A DNA stretch of 64,000 nucleotides, taken from NCBI RefSeq assembly GCF_021021555.1, contig NZ_JAINWA010000003.1:310001-374000 (forward strand), in the 5' to 3' direction. The notes beneath the pieces were generated by a model, which was not told where the DNA came from, made no database searches, and saw only the letters and a list, made by a program, of their open reading frames with translations. Positions within the stretch are counted from its first letter, which is position 1; each line of letters starts with the position of its first letter. Positions 1 to 8,145 of this stretch are shown here, in pieces. The translations under genes and the position numbers were made by a program. This DNA comes from Teretinema zuelzerae. Lineage in GTDB: Bacteria; Spirochaetota; Spirochaetia; Treponematales; Treponemataceae.

Positions 1-1043
1 ATTTCCCGGAGAGCCTGGGCCCAGCGGCTGGTAGAGTCCGCGAGCAGAAGGACGTCGAGGCCCATCTGCCGATAGTATTCAGCGAGAGTAACGCCGGTGT
101 ATACGGAGGCTTCGCGGGCCGCGACCGGCATCGACGAAGTATTGCAGATGATGATCGTCCGCTCCATAAGAGATCGGCCGGTGCGCGGATCGGTCAATTC
201 GGGAAATTCCTTGAGGGTTTCCACGACTTCGCCGGCGCGCTCGCCGCATGCCGCTATGATTACGATGTCGACCTCAGCGTTGCGGCTGGTCGTGTGCTGA
301 AGAACGGTTTTTCCGGCTCCGAACGGCCCGGGGATGCAATAAGTTCCCCCTTTCGCAACCGGGAAGAAAGTATCGATCGTTCTTGTTTTGGTGGTGAGAG
401 TTTCCGTCGGCATGAGGCGTTCTGCATAGCAGTTTATTGCACGCTTAACCGGCCACTTGAAGCTCATCGTAACGGGGATAACGTTTCCCTTTTCATCGGT
501 TAGCTCGGCGATCGTATCGCTGAGGGCGTAATTACCGGCCCCCTGGATGCTCTTTACCTTGTACGAGCCGAGAAAACCGAACGGAACCATGATTCTATGG
601 GTAAAACTGCCCTCGGGGACGGTTCCGAGCGTATCGGCGCGGGCCACGGTATCGCCGACCTTCGCGACGGGAGTAAATTCCCAGCGGGTTGCGTCCGGAA
701 GGGGATCAAGGTAGATTCCTCTTTCGAGAAAGAATCCGGCCTGCTTCGCAAGATCGGGGAGAGGATTCTGGAGTCCGTCATACACCTGGCCGAGAAGGCC
801 CGGTCCCAGTTCAACTACAAGCAGATCTCCCGTGAACTCTACGGTGTCTCCTACCTGTATTCCCTTCGTAATTTCAAAAACCTGCAACTGAGCGACGTCG
901 CCGCGGATGCGGATAACTTCGCTCTTCAGCTTTTTTTCACCGACTTTTACGTAGCCAACTTCATTAAGGGCAACCGTACCGTCGAATTCGACGCTGATCA
1001 TGTTGCCGTTGACGGCGACTACCGTGCCTTTTGTATCCGTCAT
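1..1043 (-). CDS. atpA: V-type ATP synthase subunit A (partial, C-terminus beyond window)
   Basis: Catalytic nucleotide-binding subunit of the V/A-type rotary ATPase, which couples ATP turnover to ion movement across the inner membrane. About 347 N-terminal residues are visible on the minus strand; the rest lies left of position 1. The translation opens MTDTKGTVVAVNGNMI, the usual N-terminal barrel of A subunits, and has a Walker A motif GPFGAGKT near residue 240 followed by ACGERAGEVVE, typical of this subunit. The ATG at 1043 overlaps the stop of the upstream gene by four bases (ATGA), so translation is probably coupled. It is the third V-ATPase-operon gene in the order atpE, DUF2764-like, atpA. 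Assignment is secure; only the truncation limits it. Confidence 0.96.
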   Translation of the reverse strand, partial: MTDTKGTVVAVNGNMISVEFDGTVALNEVGYVKVGEKKLKSEVIRIRGDVAQLQVFEITKGIQVGDTVEFTGDLLVVELGPGLLGQVYDGLQNPLPDLAKQAGFFLERGIYLDPLPDATRWEFTPVAKVGDTVARADTLGTVPEGSFTHRIMVPFGFLGSYKVKSIQGAGNYALSDTIAELTDEKGNVIPVTMSFKWPVKRAINCYAERLMPTETLTTKTRTIDTFFPVAKGGTYCIPGPFGAGKTVLQHTTSRNAEVDIVIIAACGERAGEVVETLKEFPELTDPRTGRSLMERTIIICNTSSMPVAAREASVYTGVTLAEYYRQMGLDVLLLADSTSRWAQALRE

Positions 1044-1591
1044 GCTTCTTCTCCAAGGATCTGGTTATAGATTGAGGTATAGGATGCTCGGCCCGCTTCT
1101 TTAGTAAAGCGATCGCCGCGTTCATGCAGAAGGAGGCTAATCGCATAAGCGAAAAGAGCCTCGGAATCGAAAAAATGATTTCCTCTCAGCGATTCGGCCC
1201 AGCTTCTTCTGATGTTTTCCAGTGCGCGTTCCGCGTCCAAAGGACTTTCCAAGCCCGAAACGTTTTTAGCCGCCTGCTGGATGTCAGGATATTTGAGGAC
1301 AGATTCCTCTTCTTCCTGAGTCCAATGTACATCGCGTTTAAACCGCGCGGCCCGAAGGCGCTCGAGGCACAACCGGAGTATGCGTTCCCGTTCGTACCAG
1401 GAATCGACCAGAACAGAACCGGTTTTATGCTCGGGTCTGGGAGGCTCAAGGGAAAGCGCGGCAAGTATTTTATTATCGCGCGCCGAAATAAAACGCGAGG
1501 CAGTTTCCTTAAATTGGTCGTACGTGACGGGAAGCGGGAGATTCGGAAGGATTCCGGGCAGCTGCGCCATCAAGTAGTAATAACTGCTCAC
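1040..1591 (-). CDS. DUF2764-type V-ATPase-associated protein
   Basis: 183-residue soluble protein opening MSSYYYLMAQLPGILP and rich in charged helices, with no signal peptide or membrane segment. In spirochete, Chlamydia-type and some Bacteroidetes V-ATPase operons a protein of this size and N-terminus (family DUF2764) sits between atpE and atpA. It is suspected to replace a stalk or subunit-C-like component, but its role is not established. Here it lies exactly in that place: four bases after atpE and overlapping atpA by four bases. Placement and N-terminal motif give the family; the function stays inferred from context. Confidence 0.85.
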   Translation of the reverse strand: MSSYYYLMAQLPGILPNLPLPVTYDQFKETASRFISARDNKILAALSLEPPRPEHKTGSVLVDSWYERERILRLCLERLRAARFKRDVHWTQEEEESVLKYPDIQQAAKNVSGLESPLDAERALENIRRSWAESLRGNHFFDSEALFAYAISLLLHERGDRFTKEAGRASYTSIYNQILGEEA

Positions 1592-1595
1592 TTCC

Positions 1596-2213
1596 CTACA
1601 GCTCCTTCGCGGCCGACTTAAGAATTCCCGCTACCCGGGGATTCAGATAGGCTGCAAAAAGATCGGCGACGGCTTCTGCTGAAAAATCATAATAGGCTGA
1701 ACCGTCTTTGGTGCCGATCCTGAAACCTTTGGAGACATCGGTACTGATCTTCAGTTCCATGCCCTTGGCGATCTGGGACTTCAATGCCGAGGTAAAACCC
1801 GACTCGAGTTTAGCCGCGTCAGAGGGAGAAAGGAGCACGGCGATATCGTCGCTTCCCTGGGACGAGCTCCAGGACTTGACCACTGCGGGAACAAGTTCGG
1901 CAAGAAGAGACTCTGAATAGGCTGAAGCGGTCTCCGCGCGGATAAGCGCGTTCAATTCTGCGATGATGCTGTCGCGAAAAGCAATGATCAGGTTTCGGCC
2001 GGCCTGGGAAATGGCGGAGACGGAAGCTTTTTCGCTTCTTTCCGCTTCTTCGGAGGCTTTTTTCACAATTGATTCGGCTTCGCCGCGGGCGTTCTTCACG
2101 ATTTCCGCGGCCTTGGCCTCAGCATTTTTGATAATATCCGCGGCCTTGGCCTCGGCACTCTCAACACCGTCTTTTCTGATTTTTTCGACAAGTTCCTGTA
2201 ACTGGACGTCCAT
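1596..2213 (-). CDS. atpE: V-type ATP synthase subunit E
   Basis: 205-residue peripheral-stalk subunit. The N-terminal two fifths is a long alanine/glutamate/lysine coiled coil with near-repeats of AEAKAAEIVKNARGEAESIV, as expected for the stator helix of V-type subunit E (compare F-type subunit b). The C-terminal globular part contains the GSAYYDFSAEAVADLF region found at the end of E subunits. I chose the ATG at 2213 over an in-frame TTG at 2228 because a GAGAGGTGACT ribosome-binding stretch lies immediately before it. It starts 29 bases after the galM stop and is followed by the DUF2764 gene and atpA. Confidence 0.93.
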   Translation of the reverse strand: MDVQLQELVEKIRKDGVESAEAKAADIIKNAEAKAAEIVKNARGEAESIVKKASEEAERSEKASVSAISQAGRNLIIAFRDSIIAELNALIRAETASAYSESLLAELVPAVVKSWSSSQGSDDIAVLLSPSDAAKLESGFTSALKSQIAKGMELKISTDVSKGFRIGTKDGSAYYDFSAEAVADLFAAYLNPRVAGILKSAAKEL

Positions 2214-2242
2214 AGTCACCTCTCTCAAGTTATGTTGAATGC

Positions 2243-3280
2243 TTATTGCTCAAAATCGAAATGCCATACCGTTTCCTGGCGATATCGGTCGCCGGGAAGA
2301 AGAATGCTGGGAGGAAATTCGGGCCTGTTCGGAGTATCGGGGAAATGCTGGGTTTCAAGGCAGAATCCCGCGTTTTTTTCATAGCGCGCGCCGAGCTTGC
2401 CGATTTCGCCGGAGAGAAAATTACCGGTATAAAACTGAACGCCGGGCTGGGTTGATTCTACGGTGAGCTTGCGTCCCGAAACGGGATCGGTAACCAAGGC
2501 GACCGGATTCAAAGGATCGCCGGCACGGTTGATCTCCCAATTGTGGTCGAAACCGCCGGGAACTTTATCAATATCGAGGCCGATTTTCTTACCGGCTCTG
2601 AAATCGAAGGGCGTTCCCGCGACATCGAGAATTTTTCCCGAGGGAATAGCGTTTTGATCGACAGGGGTGTACCGATCGGCGAAGAGCTGAACCTCATGGT
2701 TCAACACTGAACCTGAATCGTGGCCGGCGAGGTTGAAATAGGTATGATTGGTAAGATTTACATGAGTCGGCTGGTCCGTTTTAGCGGAATACCGAAGCAC
2801 GATGTCGTTTGCAGCGGTCAGGGCGTACACAACCTTCATATCGAGATTTCCGGGGAAGCCTTGTTCGCCTGCGGGGCTTCGCCTTCGAAAAATAACGCCC
2901 GCTTCGCGCGAATTCGCGAAGACTTCGGCGTCCCAGACCGTCTTGTGATAACCGGGCCGCCCGCCGTGAAGGCAGTTTCCGTGATCGTTGGAATCGAGGG
3001 ACCAGGTTTGTCCGGCAACCTCGAAAGCAGCTCCTGAAACGCGGTTTGCAAAGCGGCCTACCAAACATCCGAGATAGGGACCGTTCAACGCGTATCCGTC
3101 GAGGGTGGAATATCCGAGAACCACGTCTACCGGGATTCTATTGGAAGAAGGAAGAAGAATGCTGGTGATGGCGCAACCTAAATTCGTTACCGAAAAGGAC
3201 ATTTCGCCGTTAGTAACCGTGAAAAGAGACACTTTCTTGCCAGAAGACAAGGTGCCGAACGATCTTTTTTTGACTTTCAT
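2243..3280 (-). CDS. galM: Aldose 1-epimerase (mutarotase)
   Basis: 345-residue galactose mutarotase, interconverting alpha and beta anomers of aldoses. Family landmarks are VDVVLGYSTLDGY, GCLVGRFANRVSGA (substrate-binding Arg), NDHGNCLHGG (catalytic-type His), NLTNHTYFNLAG (second catalytic His), GGFDHNW and a late Glu in FCLETQHFPDTPN. The start is placed at 3280, where GGGAG lies seven bases upstream; an upstream open stretch to 3406 has no such site. It is divergent from the J-domain gene; a weak TTGCAA/TATAAA pair with 15-base spacing lies upstream on this strand. It is directly followed by the V-ATPase genes on the same strand, so it may share their transcript. Confidence 0.95.
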   Translation of the reverse strand: MKVKKRSFGTLSSGKKVSLFTVTNGEMSFSVTNLGCAITSILLPSSNRIPVDVVLGYSTLDGYALNGPYLGCLVGRFANRVSGAAFEVAGQTWSLDSNDHGNCLHGGRPGYHKTVWDAEVFANSREAGVIFRRRSPAGEQGFPGNLDMKVVYALTAANDIVLRYSAKTDQPTHVNLTNHTYFNLAGHDSGSVLNHEVQLFADRYTPVDQNAIPSGKILDVAGTPFDFRAGKKIGLDIDKVPGGFDHNWEINRAGDPLNPVALVTDPVSGRKLTVESTQPGVQFYTGNFLSGEIGKLGARYEKNAGFCLETQHFPDTPNRPEFPPSILLPGDRYRQETVWHFDFEQ

Positions 3281-3353
3281 CTTATGACTCCCATGTACAT
3301 TAGAGCATACCATGAGTTTATAGAACTGCATCGGACTTTGCAAGTGAGCTTGC

Positions 3354-3382
3354 TTGTAAAAGTGTTTTTTTGCGGGTATAGT
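3354..3382 (+). promoter_or_regulatory. Sigma-70-like promoter of the J-domain gene
   Basis: TTGTAA, 17 bases, TATAGT. The predicted transcript would start near 3389, only about 16 bases before the ATG at 3405 and right at the CGGGAGG ribosome-binding site. A small inverted repeat (GCAAG-4-CTTGC, 3340-3353) abuts the -35 element. Confidence 0.6.
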
Positions 3383-3404
3383 TTTTTCGGGAGGCCGCTG
3401 CGTC

Positions 3405-3797
3405 ATGGCTGAAGATTATTACGAACGTCTCGGAAGCATCTTGAAAGACAGGCTAAACAGCGATGAAGATCCGTTCGCTTCCTGGGATCCCCACGACGGA
3501 AGGGGAAGAAAGGCTGGCAACAGAACGGAAAGAAGACCCCCTCCCCGCACCGCGAAAAAACCGGAATTAATCGCTGTTCCGGCAGAGCTCTCGGCCGATT
3601 ACGCCGTACTCGGCCTCCCTCCGGGCAGCTCCCTCGCGGAATGCAAATCGGCGTGGAAAAAGCTCATGATGAAATGCCACCCGGACCGCATCGAAGGCGA
3701 TCAGGAACAGAAAAACGAGGCTGCGAGACGGGCTGCGGGAATCACCGAAGCCTGGAGACGCATTTCCAGATGGTTCGACACCGGCATCGTTTCCTGA
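3405..3797 (+). CDS. Small J-domain (DnaJ-like) co-chaperone with C-terminal J domain
   Basis: 130 residues. The C-terminal half (about 62-125) is a J domain: YAVLGLPPGSSLAECKSAWKKLMMKCHPDR, with the diagnostic HPD tripeptide at 92-94 that stimulates DnaK ATPase. The first 60 residues are charged, proline- and arginine-rich and probably disordered. There is no glycine/phenylalanine linker, zinc finger or membrane segment, so it is not DnaJ itself but a type III J protein that presumably recruits DnaK to a specific client. GGGAGG lies ten bases before the ATG. The stop codon is only three bases from the convergent atoC stop, leaving no room for a separate terminator. Confidence 0.9.
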   Translation: MAEDYYERLGSILKDRLNSDEDPFASWDPHDGRGRKAGNRTERRPPPRTAKKPELIAVPAELSADYAVLGLPPGSSLAECKSAWKKLMMKCHPDRIEGDQEQKNEAARRAAGITEAWRRISRWFDTGIVS

Positions 3798-3800
3798 CGA

Positions 3801-5192
3801 CTACGCATCGCCTTCGTTTTCATCGAGATCCAGCGAACCATCCTTTTCCACGCCGTAGTCAGATAATTTCCGATGAAGCGTTTTCCGTCCGATTCCCAAC
3901 ACCTCCGCAGTCTTGCTTTTATTGCCGTTCTGAGTCGATAGAGTTTGCAAAATAACCTGTTTTTCCGCTTCCGCCATGGTCACCCCGACCGGAATATGAA
4001 GGAGCGGAGTCTCGTCGCCCTGTCTGATCGACGGAGGAAGATCGTCCAGAGTGATGATCGAGCCGGAGCTCATCACCACCGCGCTTTCGATGCAGTTTTT
4101 CAGCTGGCGGATATTGCCGGGCCAGTCGTACGCGTACAAGGCGGACCTGGCCTTCGGATCGATGCCTTCGATCTTCTTCCCGTTTTCCTCGGCAAATTCC
4201 CTGATGAAGGCCGTAATCATGAGCGGCAGATCGTCCTTCCTGTCGCGGAGCGGCGGGACGTGTATCCTGACCACGTTCAGGCGATAATACAGATCTTCGC
4301 GGAAGCGGCCTTCGGCGATCTCTTTCTCAAGATCGCGGTTCGTTGCGGCGATCACCCGGACATCGACCTCGAGGGTTTCCTCCCCGCCGACGCGCTCGAA
4401 CATCTTTTCCTGGAGAACGCGAAGTATTTTAATTTGCACGGTTTGGTCTATCTCGCCGATTTCATCGAGAAAAATCGTGCCCGAATGAGCCAACTCGAAG
4501 CGTCCGCGCTTTCGGGAGACCGCGCCGGTGAAAGAACCCTTTTCATGGCCGAACAGCTCGCTTTCGAGCAGGGATTCAGCCAGGGCGGCGCAATGTACTT
4601 TAATAAAGGGATTGGCGCTTCGAGGCGAAAGATTATGAAGGGCGTTCGCGATGAGCTCTTTCCCCACGCCGCTTTCTCCGGTGATGAGAACGGAGGCCTT
4701 GGTCGCCGCGACGCGCTTCACGACGTCGAAAACCTTGAGCATGGACGGGCTTTTACCGATTATGTGCTCGAAGGTTTTCCGGCCTTCTACCTCCCGCTCC
4801 AGCTCCCGATGCTGCAATACCAGTTCGCGGTTTTGCAGCGCCCTCTTCACTAAAAGGGAAAGCCGGTCGAGATTCAGCGGTTTCGTCAGAAAATCATACG
4901 CGCCCGAACGCATAGCGTCGACTGCCGTCTCGACCGTTCCGTGGCCGGTCAGCACGATGACCGGGACGCCGGGTTTTTCGCTCGTCACCCTGCGCAGCAC
5001 TTCCTCTCCGCTCACGCCCGGCATCCGAAGATCGGTGATGACCAGATCGATTTCGTTGTGCAGGGCGATTTCAAGGCCTTCCTTGCCGTCGCTCGCCTGC
5101 ATCACCTCGTAACCGTCCATTTCAAGGGCGGCGGCAAGGCCTGCGCGGATATTTTTTTCGTCGTCGATTACGAGTATGGTAAATTTAATCAT
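3801..5192 (-). CDS. atoC: Sigma-54-dependent NtrC-family response regulator
   Basis: 463 residues in classic three-domain order. The receiver domain (1-120) has acidic D10/D11, phospho-acceptor D54 in VITDLRMPG and K104 in FLTKP. The AAA+ domain (about 143-375) has Walker A TGESGVGKE at 171-179, sigma-54-contact loop GSFTGA at 219-224 and Walker B TIFLDEIGEI near 239-248. A C-terminal Fis-type helix-turn-helix (about 413-445) reads KSKTAEVLGIGRKTLHRKL. It should activate RNA polymerase carrying sigma-54 after phosphorylation by the kinase encoded just upstream, whose gene overlaps this start by four bases. Target genes cannot be read here and no rpoN lies in the window. The symbol follows the treponemal naming convention, not proof of an acetoacetate role. 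Confidence 0.93.
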   Translation of the reverse strand: MIKFTILVIDDEKNIRAGLAAALEMDGYEVMQASDGKEGLEIALHNEIDLVITDLRMPGVSGEEVLRRVTSEKPGVPVIVLTGHGTVETAVDAMRSGAYDFLTKPLNLDRLSLLVKRALQNRELVLQHRELEREVEGRKTFEHIIGKSPSMLKVFDVVKRVAATKASVLITGESGVGKELIANALHNLSPRSANPFIKVHCAALAESLLESELFGHEKGSFTGAVSRKRGRFELAHSGTIFLDEIGEIDQTVQIKILRVLQEKMFERVGGEETLEVDVRVIAATNRDLEKEIAEGRFREDLYYRLNVVRIHVPPLRDRKDDLPLMITAFIREFAEENGKKIEGIDPKARSALYAYDWPGNIRQLKNCIESAVVMSSGSIITLDDLPPSIRQGDETPLLHIPVGVTMAEAEKQVILQTLSTQNGNKSKTAEVLGIGRKTLHRKLSDYGVEKDGSLDLDENEGDA

Positions 5193-6358
5193 GTGGAAAA
5201 CTCCTCATAGCCGAGCAGCTTCTGCGCGCGACGGAGAACGGGCAGCGTTATGGTGAAGCAGGTACCCTTGTCGGCCTCTGATTTCACCTGTATGTCTCCT
5301 CCGTGCTCCTTCACTACTTTATACGTCATCGTCAAACCGAGTCCGGTTCCGTCGACCTTCGTCGTAAAATACGGCTCGAATATCTTGTGAATCACGTCGT
5401 CGGGGATGCCTGTTCCGGTGTCTTCCACCGCAAGCAAAATCACATCGTCCCTGAGGCGGGTTTTCAAATGGATAGAACCGCCCAACGGCATGGCCGCGAT
5501 CGCGTTTTTAACCAGATTAATGAGCATCTGGCGCAGGAAACGGTCGTCGCCGCGGATCGAAGGCAACCCCTGGGCAAGATCGAGCTGCAGATGGATCTTG
5601 TGCTGTTCGAGCTCGCCTGAGAAAAAGTCCGCCAGAGAGAGCACGAGGGCGTTGATGTCCACGGGAGAAAATTCGAATTTCAGGGGTCTGACCGCGAACA
5701 GGAAATCCACCACGATCCGGTTAAGCCGCTCGATCTCTTCGTCGACGACGTCGAGATACTTTACGTTCTGAGGCGAAAGGGTCTCTCCGCAGGAGGCGAT
5801 GTTTTTCCGTAAAAGCTGCACATAGATGCTGATCGATCCCAGCGGATTTTTGATTTCATGCGCGACCGTCGCGGCAAGATTCGTCAGGCTCGCCAGGCTT
5901 TCAAGCCTGCGGTTCCTCATTTCGTCGGCACGGCGGTCCGTAACGTCTTCTATCGTTATGATCGTTCCCCTGACGCTTTTGCTTCTGACGAGAGGCATGA
6001 CGGCAAGGCTCAGGATGCGTCGATCAGACGCCGTATCGATGACGAAGTCGCGGGGAGCGGCGTTTTCTTCCGATTCGATGGTTTCGTGCACGAAGGCGGA
6101 AATCTCCGGATCGCGGATGCAGCTCCATACCGGCCGATCCTGAATATCGTGAAATTCCATGGGAAGTATGCGAGACGAAGCCTTGTTGTTCTGCACCATG
6201 ATGTGGAAGGAATCGCAGACGATGATGCCGATGGAAACAGAATCCAGAACGGCGTCCAACAGTTCGTATTCTTCGGTGACGAGGCCGAGCAGACTCTGCA
6301 TCTGCTCGTTGTTCATTCTCGAAGTCTTCTGCAGCGCCCTTCTGATGAATTCCCTCAT
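5189..6358 (-). CDS. atoS: PAS-domain sensor histidine kinase, cytoplasmic
   Basis: 389 residues without any membrane-spanning segment or signal peptide, so a soluble sensor. A PAS-like domain covers about 35-140 (ending ITIEDVTDRRADEM). The dimerisation/phospho-acceptor helix has ATVAHEIKNPLGS with the phosphorylated His at 167. The ATPase domain carries the N box LINLVKNAIAAMP, G1 VEDTGTGIPDD and G2 GTGLGLTMTYKVV. It is the NtrB-like partner of the sigma-54 activator directly downstream (four-base overlap). It overlaps the upstream delta-prime-like gene by four bases as well. The signal sensed is unknown. Confidence 0.92.
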   Translation of the reverse strand: MREFIRRALQKTSRMNNEQMQSLLGLVTEEYELLDAVLDSVSIGIIVCDSFHIMVQNNKASSRILPMEFHDIQDRPVWSCIRDPEISAFVHETIESEENAAPRDFVIDTASDRRILSLAVMPLVRSKSVRGTIITIEDVTDRRADEMRNRRLESLASLTNLAATVAHEIKNPLGSISIYVQLLRKNIASCGETLSPQNVKYLDVVDEEIERLNRIVVDFLFAVRPLKFEFSPVDINALVLSLADFFSGELEQHKIHLQLDLAQGLPSIRGDDRFLRQMLINLVKNAIAAMPLGGSIHLKTRLRDDVILLAVEDTGTGIPDDVIHKIFEPYFTTKVDGTGLGLTMTYKVVKEHGGDIQVKSEADKGTCFTITLPVLRRAQKLLGYEEFST

Positions 6359-7626
6359 AAGGCGGCCTTCATCTCTTCCCGAAGTTTTTCAATCGCCGCC
6401 TGGGCGCCGATATTATACACATTAACCGAATCGGAAGCGTCTCTCAGCAAAACCGTCCACCGGCTGAAACAGGAAATTTCGCGCGCGTCTGCTGAATCGT
6501 TTCGAAGCGCGTCCCGCATATAGCGGGCGATCCGGCTCAAGAACAGCGTCCAGACGATCGAAGGCTTGCATCGATTCAGGATTGCAAGTATCGAGGCCGG
6601 AGCGCCGGAATCAGAATCCATACGAGGTGCGGAATCGGAACGGAGCGACTCCTTCAAGGCCGGAAGCGGCCGGCGTCCTTCGTCGAGGGCGTCGAGAAGG
6701 ATTCCGTTCAGGAAGGCCGAAGCCGCGGCGGAGATCTGCTCGGGCGAGACCGGAAGAAAGCGGTTGAAATAGGCATCGAGCGTGGAGCCTTCCTGAGGCA
6801 CGTCCCTGAAAACCCGGGAAATTACTTCATGCTGAGACGCGATGGATCTCTCCACGAAGGCGTAGGTGCGAACCCTGGACAGTATCGTGGGAAGGATGGC
6901 GCCTCTGCGGTTCGTCGTAAGAATGAAGGCGACGTTTTCCGGCGGCTCCTCCAACACTTTCAGGAAAGCGTTGCGCGCGGATTCCTGCATGCGATCGGCG
7001 TTTTCGACAATCAGTATTTTGCGTTTTCCCGCCGGGCTCAGCCGAACCCAGGAAGAAGCGTTCCGCACCTGGCTGACGGGAATCGAATCAGTAAGAAAAT
7101 CATCCTCGAGCTTTCCCGCGAGATTCTTCAGGGACTCGACCTTTTTCTTCAGCGCTTCGGAGTCGCTTTCTATCGGTCGGCGCGGGGAAAACTCCTCAAG
7201 CGCTTCTTCGATGTCGGCTAAAAGAGAGGCGGCTTTCGAAAAGCGGGATTCGTCGCCTTCCTGCAGTACCGGATGAAAGCGAAGCGTCAATTTACGCACG
7301 GCCCGTATGAATAGATAGCGCGAAGCCTGTGTTTGAGATCTCAAAAAAGCTTCCGCCGATGCCTGAATTTCCAGATAACAATTGCGCGAACCGATAATTA
7401 ATAGATCTGGATGAACCAATTCCTTATGCCGAAGACAGGAAGGACATTCGCATTGCCAAGGCGCGTCGGCGTTTTTGCAGGATAACGAGCGGGCCAGTTC
7501 CAGGGCAGCGGTCAATTTTCCCGAAGACGACGGGCCAGAAAAGAGTATCGAAGGGGGAAGCCTGCTGCCTCGTATATCGTCCATCAATAAAACGGCAGCT
7601 GGTTGGGAAATGACGTTCTCGAACAT
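6355..7626 (-). CDS. holB: DNA polymerase III delta-prime-like clamp-loader subunit
   Basis: 423 residues. N-terminal AAA+ fold with the P-loop-like GPSSSGKLTA at 31-40, four cysteines of a zinc site (50, 59, 61, 64) and the highly diagnostic stretch ILIVENADRMQESARNAFLKVLEEPP followed by FILTTN. The sensor-1 position usually read as SRC is SRV here (LSRVRTYAF), a common feature of non-hydrolysing delta-prime subunits. An unusual insert of about 100 residues with acidic helices separates the zinc region from VSQVRNASSWV. GGAGG precedes the ATG. Replication role is firm by family; partners (gamma/tau, delta) are not in this window. Confidence 0.85.
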   Translation of the reverse strand: MFENVISQPAAVLLMDDIRGSRLPPSILFSGPSSSGKLTAALELARSLSCKNADAPWQCECPSCLRHKELVHPDLLIIGSRNCYLEIQASAEAFLRSQTQASRYLFIRAVRKLTLRFHPVLQEGDESRFSKAASLLADIEEALEEFSPRRPIESDSEALKKKVESLKNLAGKLEDDFLTDSIPVSQVRNASSWVRLSPAGKRKILIVENADRMQESARNAFLKVLEEPPENVAFILTTNRRGAILPTILSRVRTYAFVERSIASQHEVISRVFRDVPQEGSTLDAYFNRFLPVSPEQISAAASAFLNGILLDALDEGRRPLPALKESLRSDSAPRMDSDSGAPASILAILNRCKPSIVWTLFLSRIARYMRDALRNDSADAREISCFSRWTVLLRDASDSVNVYNIGAQAAIEKLREEMKAAL

Positions 7627-7659
7627 TATGTATGCATCCTCCGGGATGGGTAATTCTGA

Positions 7660-8145
7660 CTATGCCGGCAAAAAGCCGGAAATCGCGGATCGTCCTTCTT
7701 GAACAAAGGGCAGCAGGAGACGGGCGAACAAGCTTCCCTCCAACAGCGACGAAACGTCGAACCACGGCTGCATGGTCATGAGTGAAAGCACGACCATGAC
7801 AAGCAGAACGCCCTCTGCGAAACCCAGGAAAAAGCCGAGGGCGCGGTCCAGATTCGCCATGGTTTCTCCCTCGAAGGCATTGCCCGCCAACTGTTGCAAA
7901 AGTTTTATTGCCAGATACAACACCAGAAAAATAGAAAGGAAGGATGCCGGCGCCGCGAATACGCCGGGACCGAGAATGCGCGCCGCATAGGGTTCCAGGG
8001 TGCGGAAAAAGAGAATTCCGCCCATCAGGCCGATGAGTATCGCGGCTCGGGAGAAAAACTCCGCGATAAAGCCTGTAAGCGTTACCTTTATCACCAGCAA
8101 CACAATTATCAATAAGCAGACTAAGTCGAAGGGAGCTATCGTCAT
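7660..8145 (-). CDS. cvpA: CvpA family inner-membrane protein
   Basis: 161 residues with four predicted membrane helices (about 5-24, 31-48, 62-85, 101-122) and the family pattern MTIAPFDLVCLLIIVLLVIKVTLTGF / LDRALGFFLGFAEGVLLV. CvpA was first linked to colicin V export in E. coli; later work ties the family to cell-envelope stress, and the exact activity is unsettled. The start codon overlaps the murG stop (ATGA), placing it in an envelope-biosynthesis context, with holB 33 bases downstream. Confidence 0.85.
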   Translation of the reverse strand: MTIAPFDLVCLLIIVLLVIKVTLTGFIAEFFSRAAILIGLMGGILFFRTLEPYAARILGPGVFAAPASFLSIFLVLYLAIKLLQQLAGNAFEGETMANLDRALGFFLGFAEGVLLVMVVLSLMTMQPWFDVSSLLEGSLFARLLLPFVQEGRSAISGFLPA

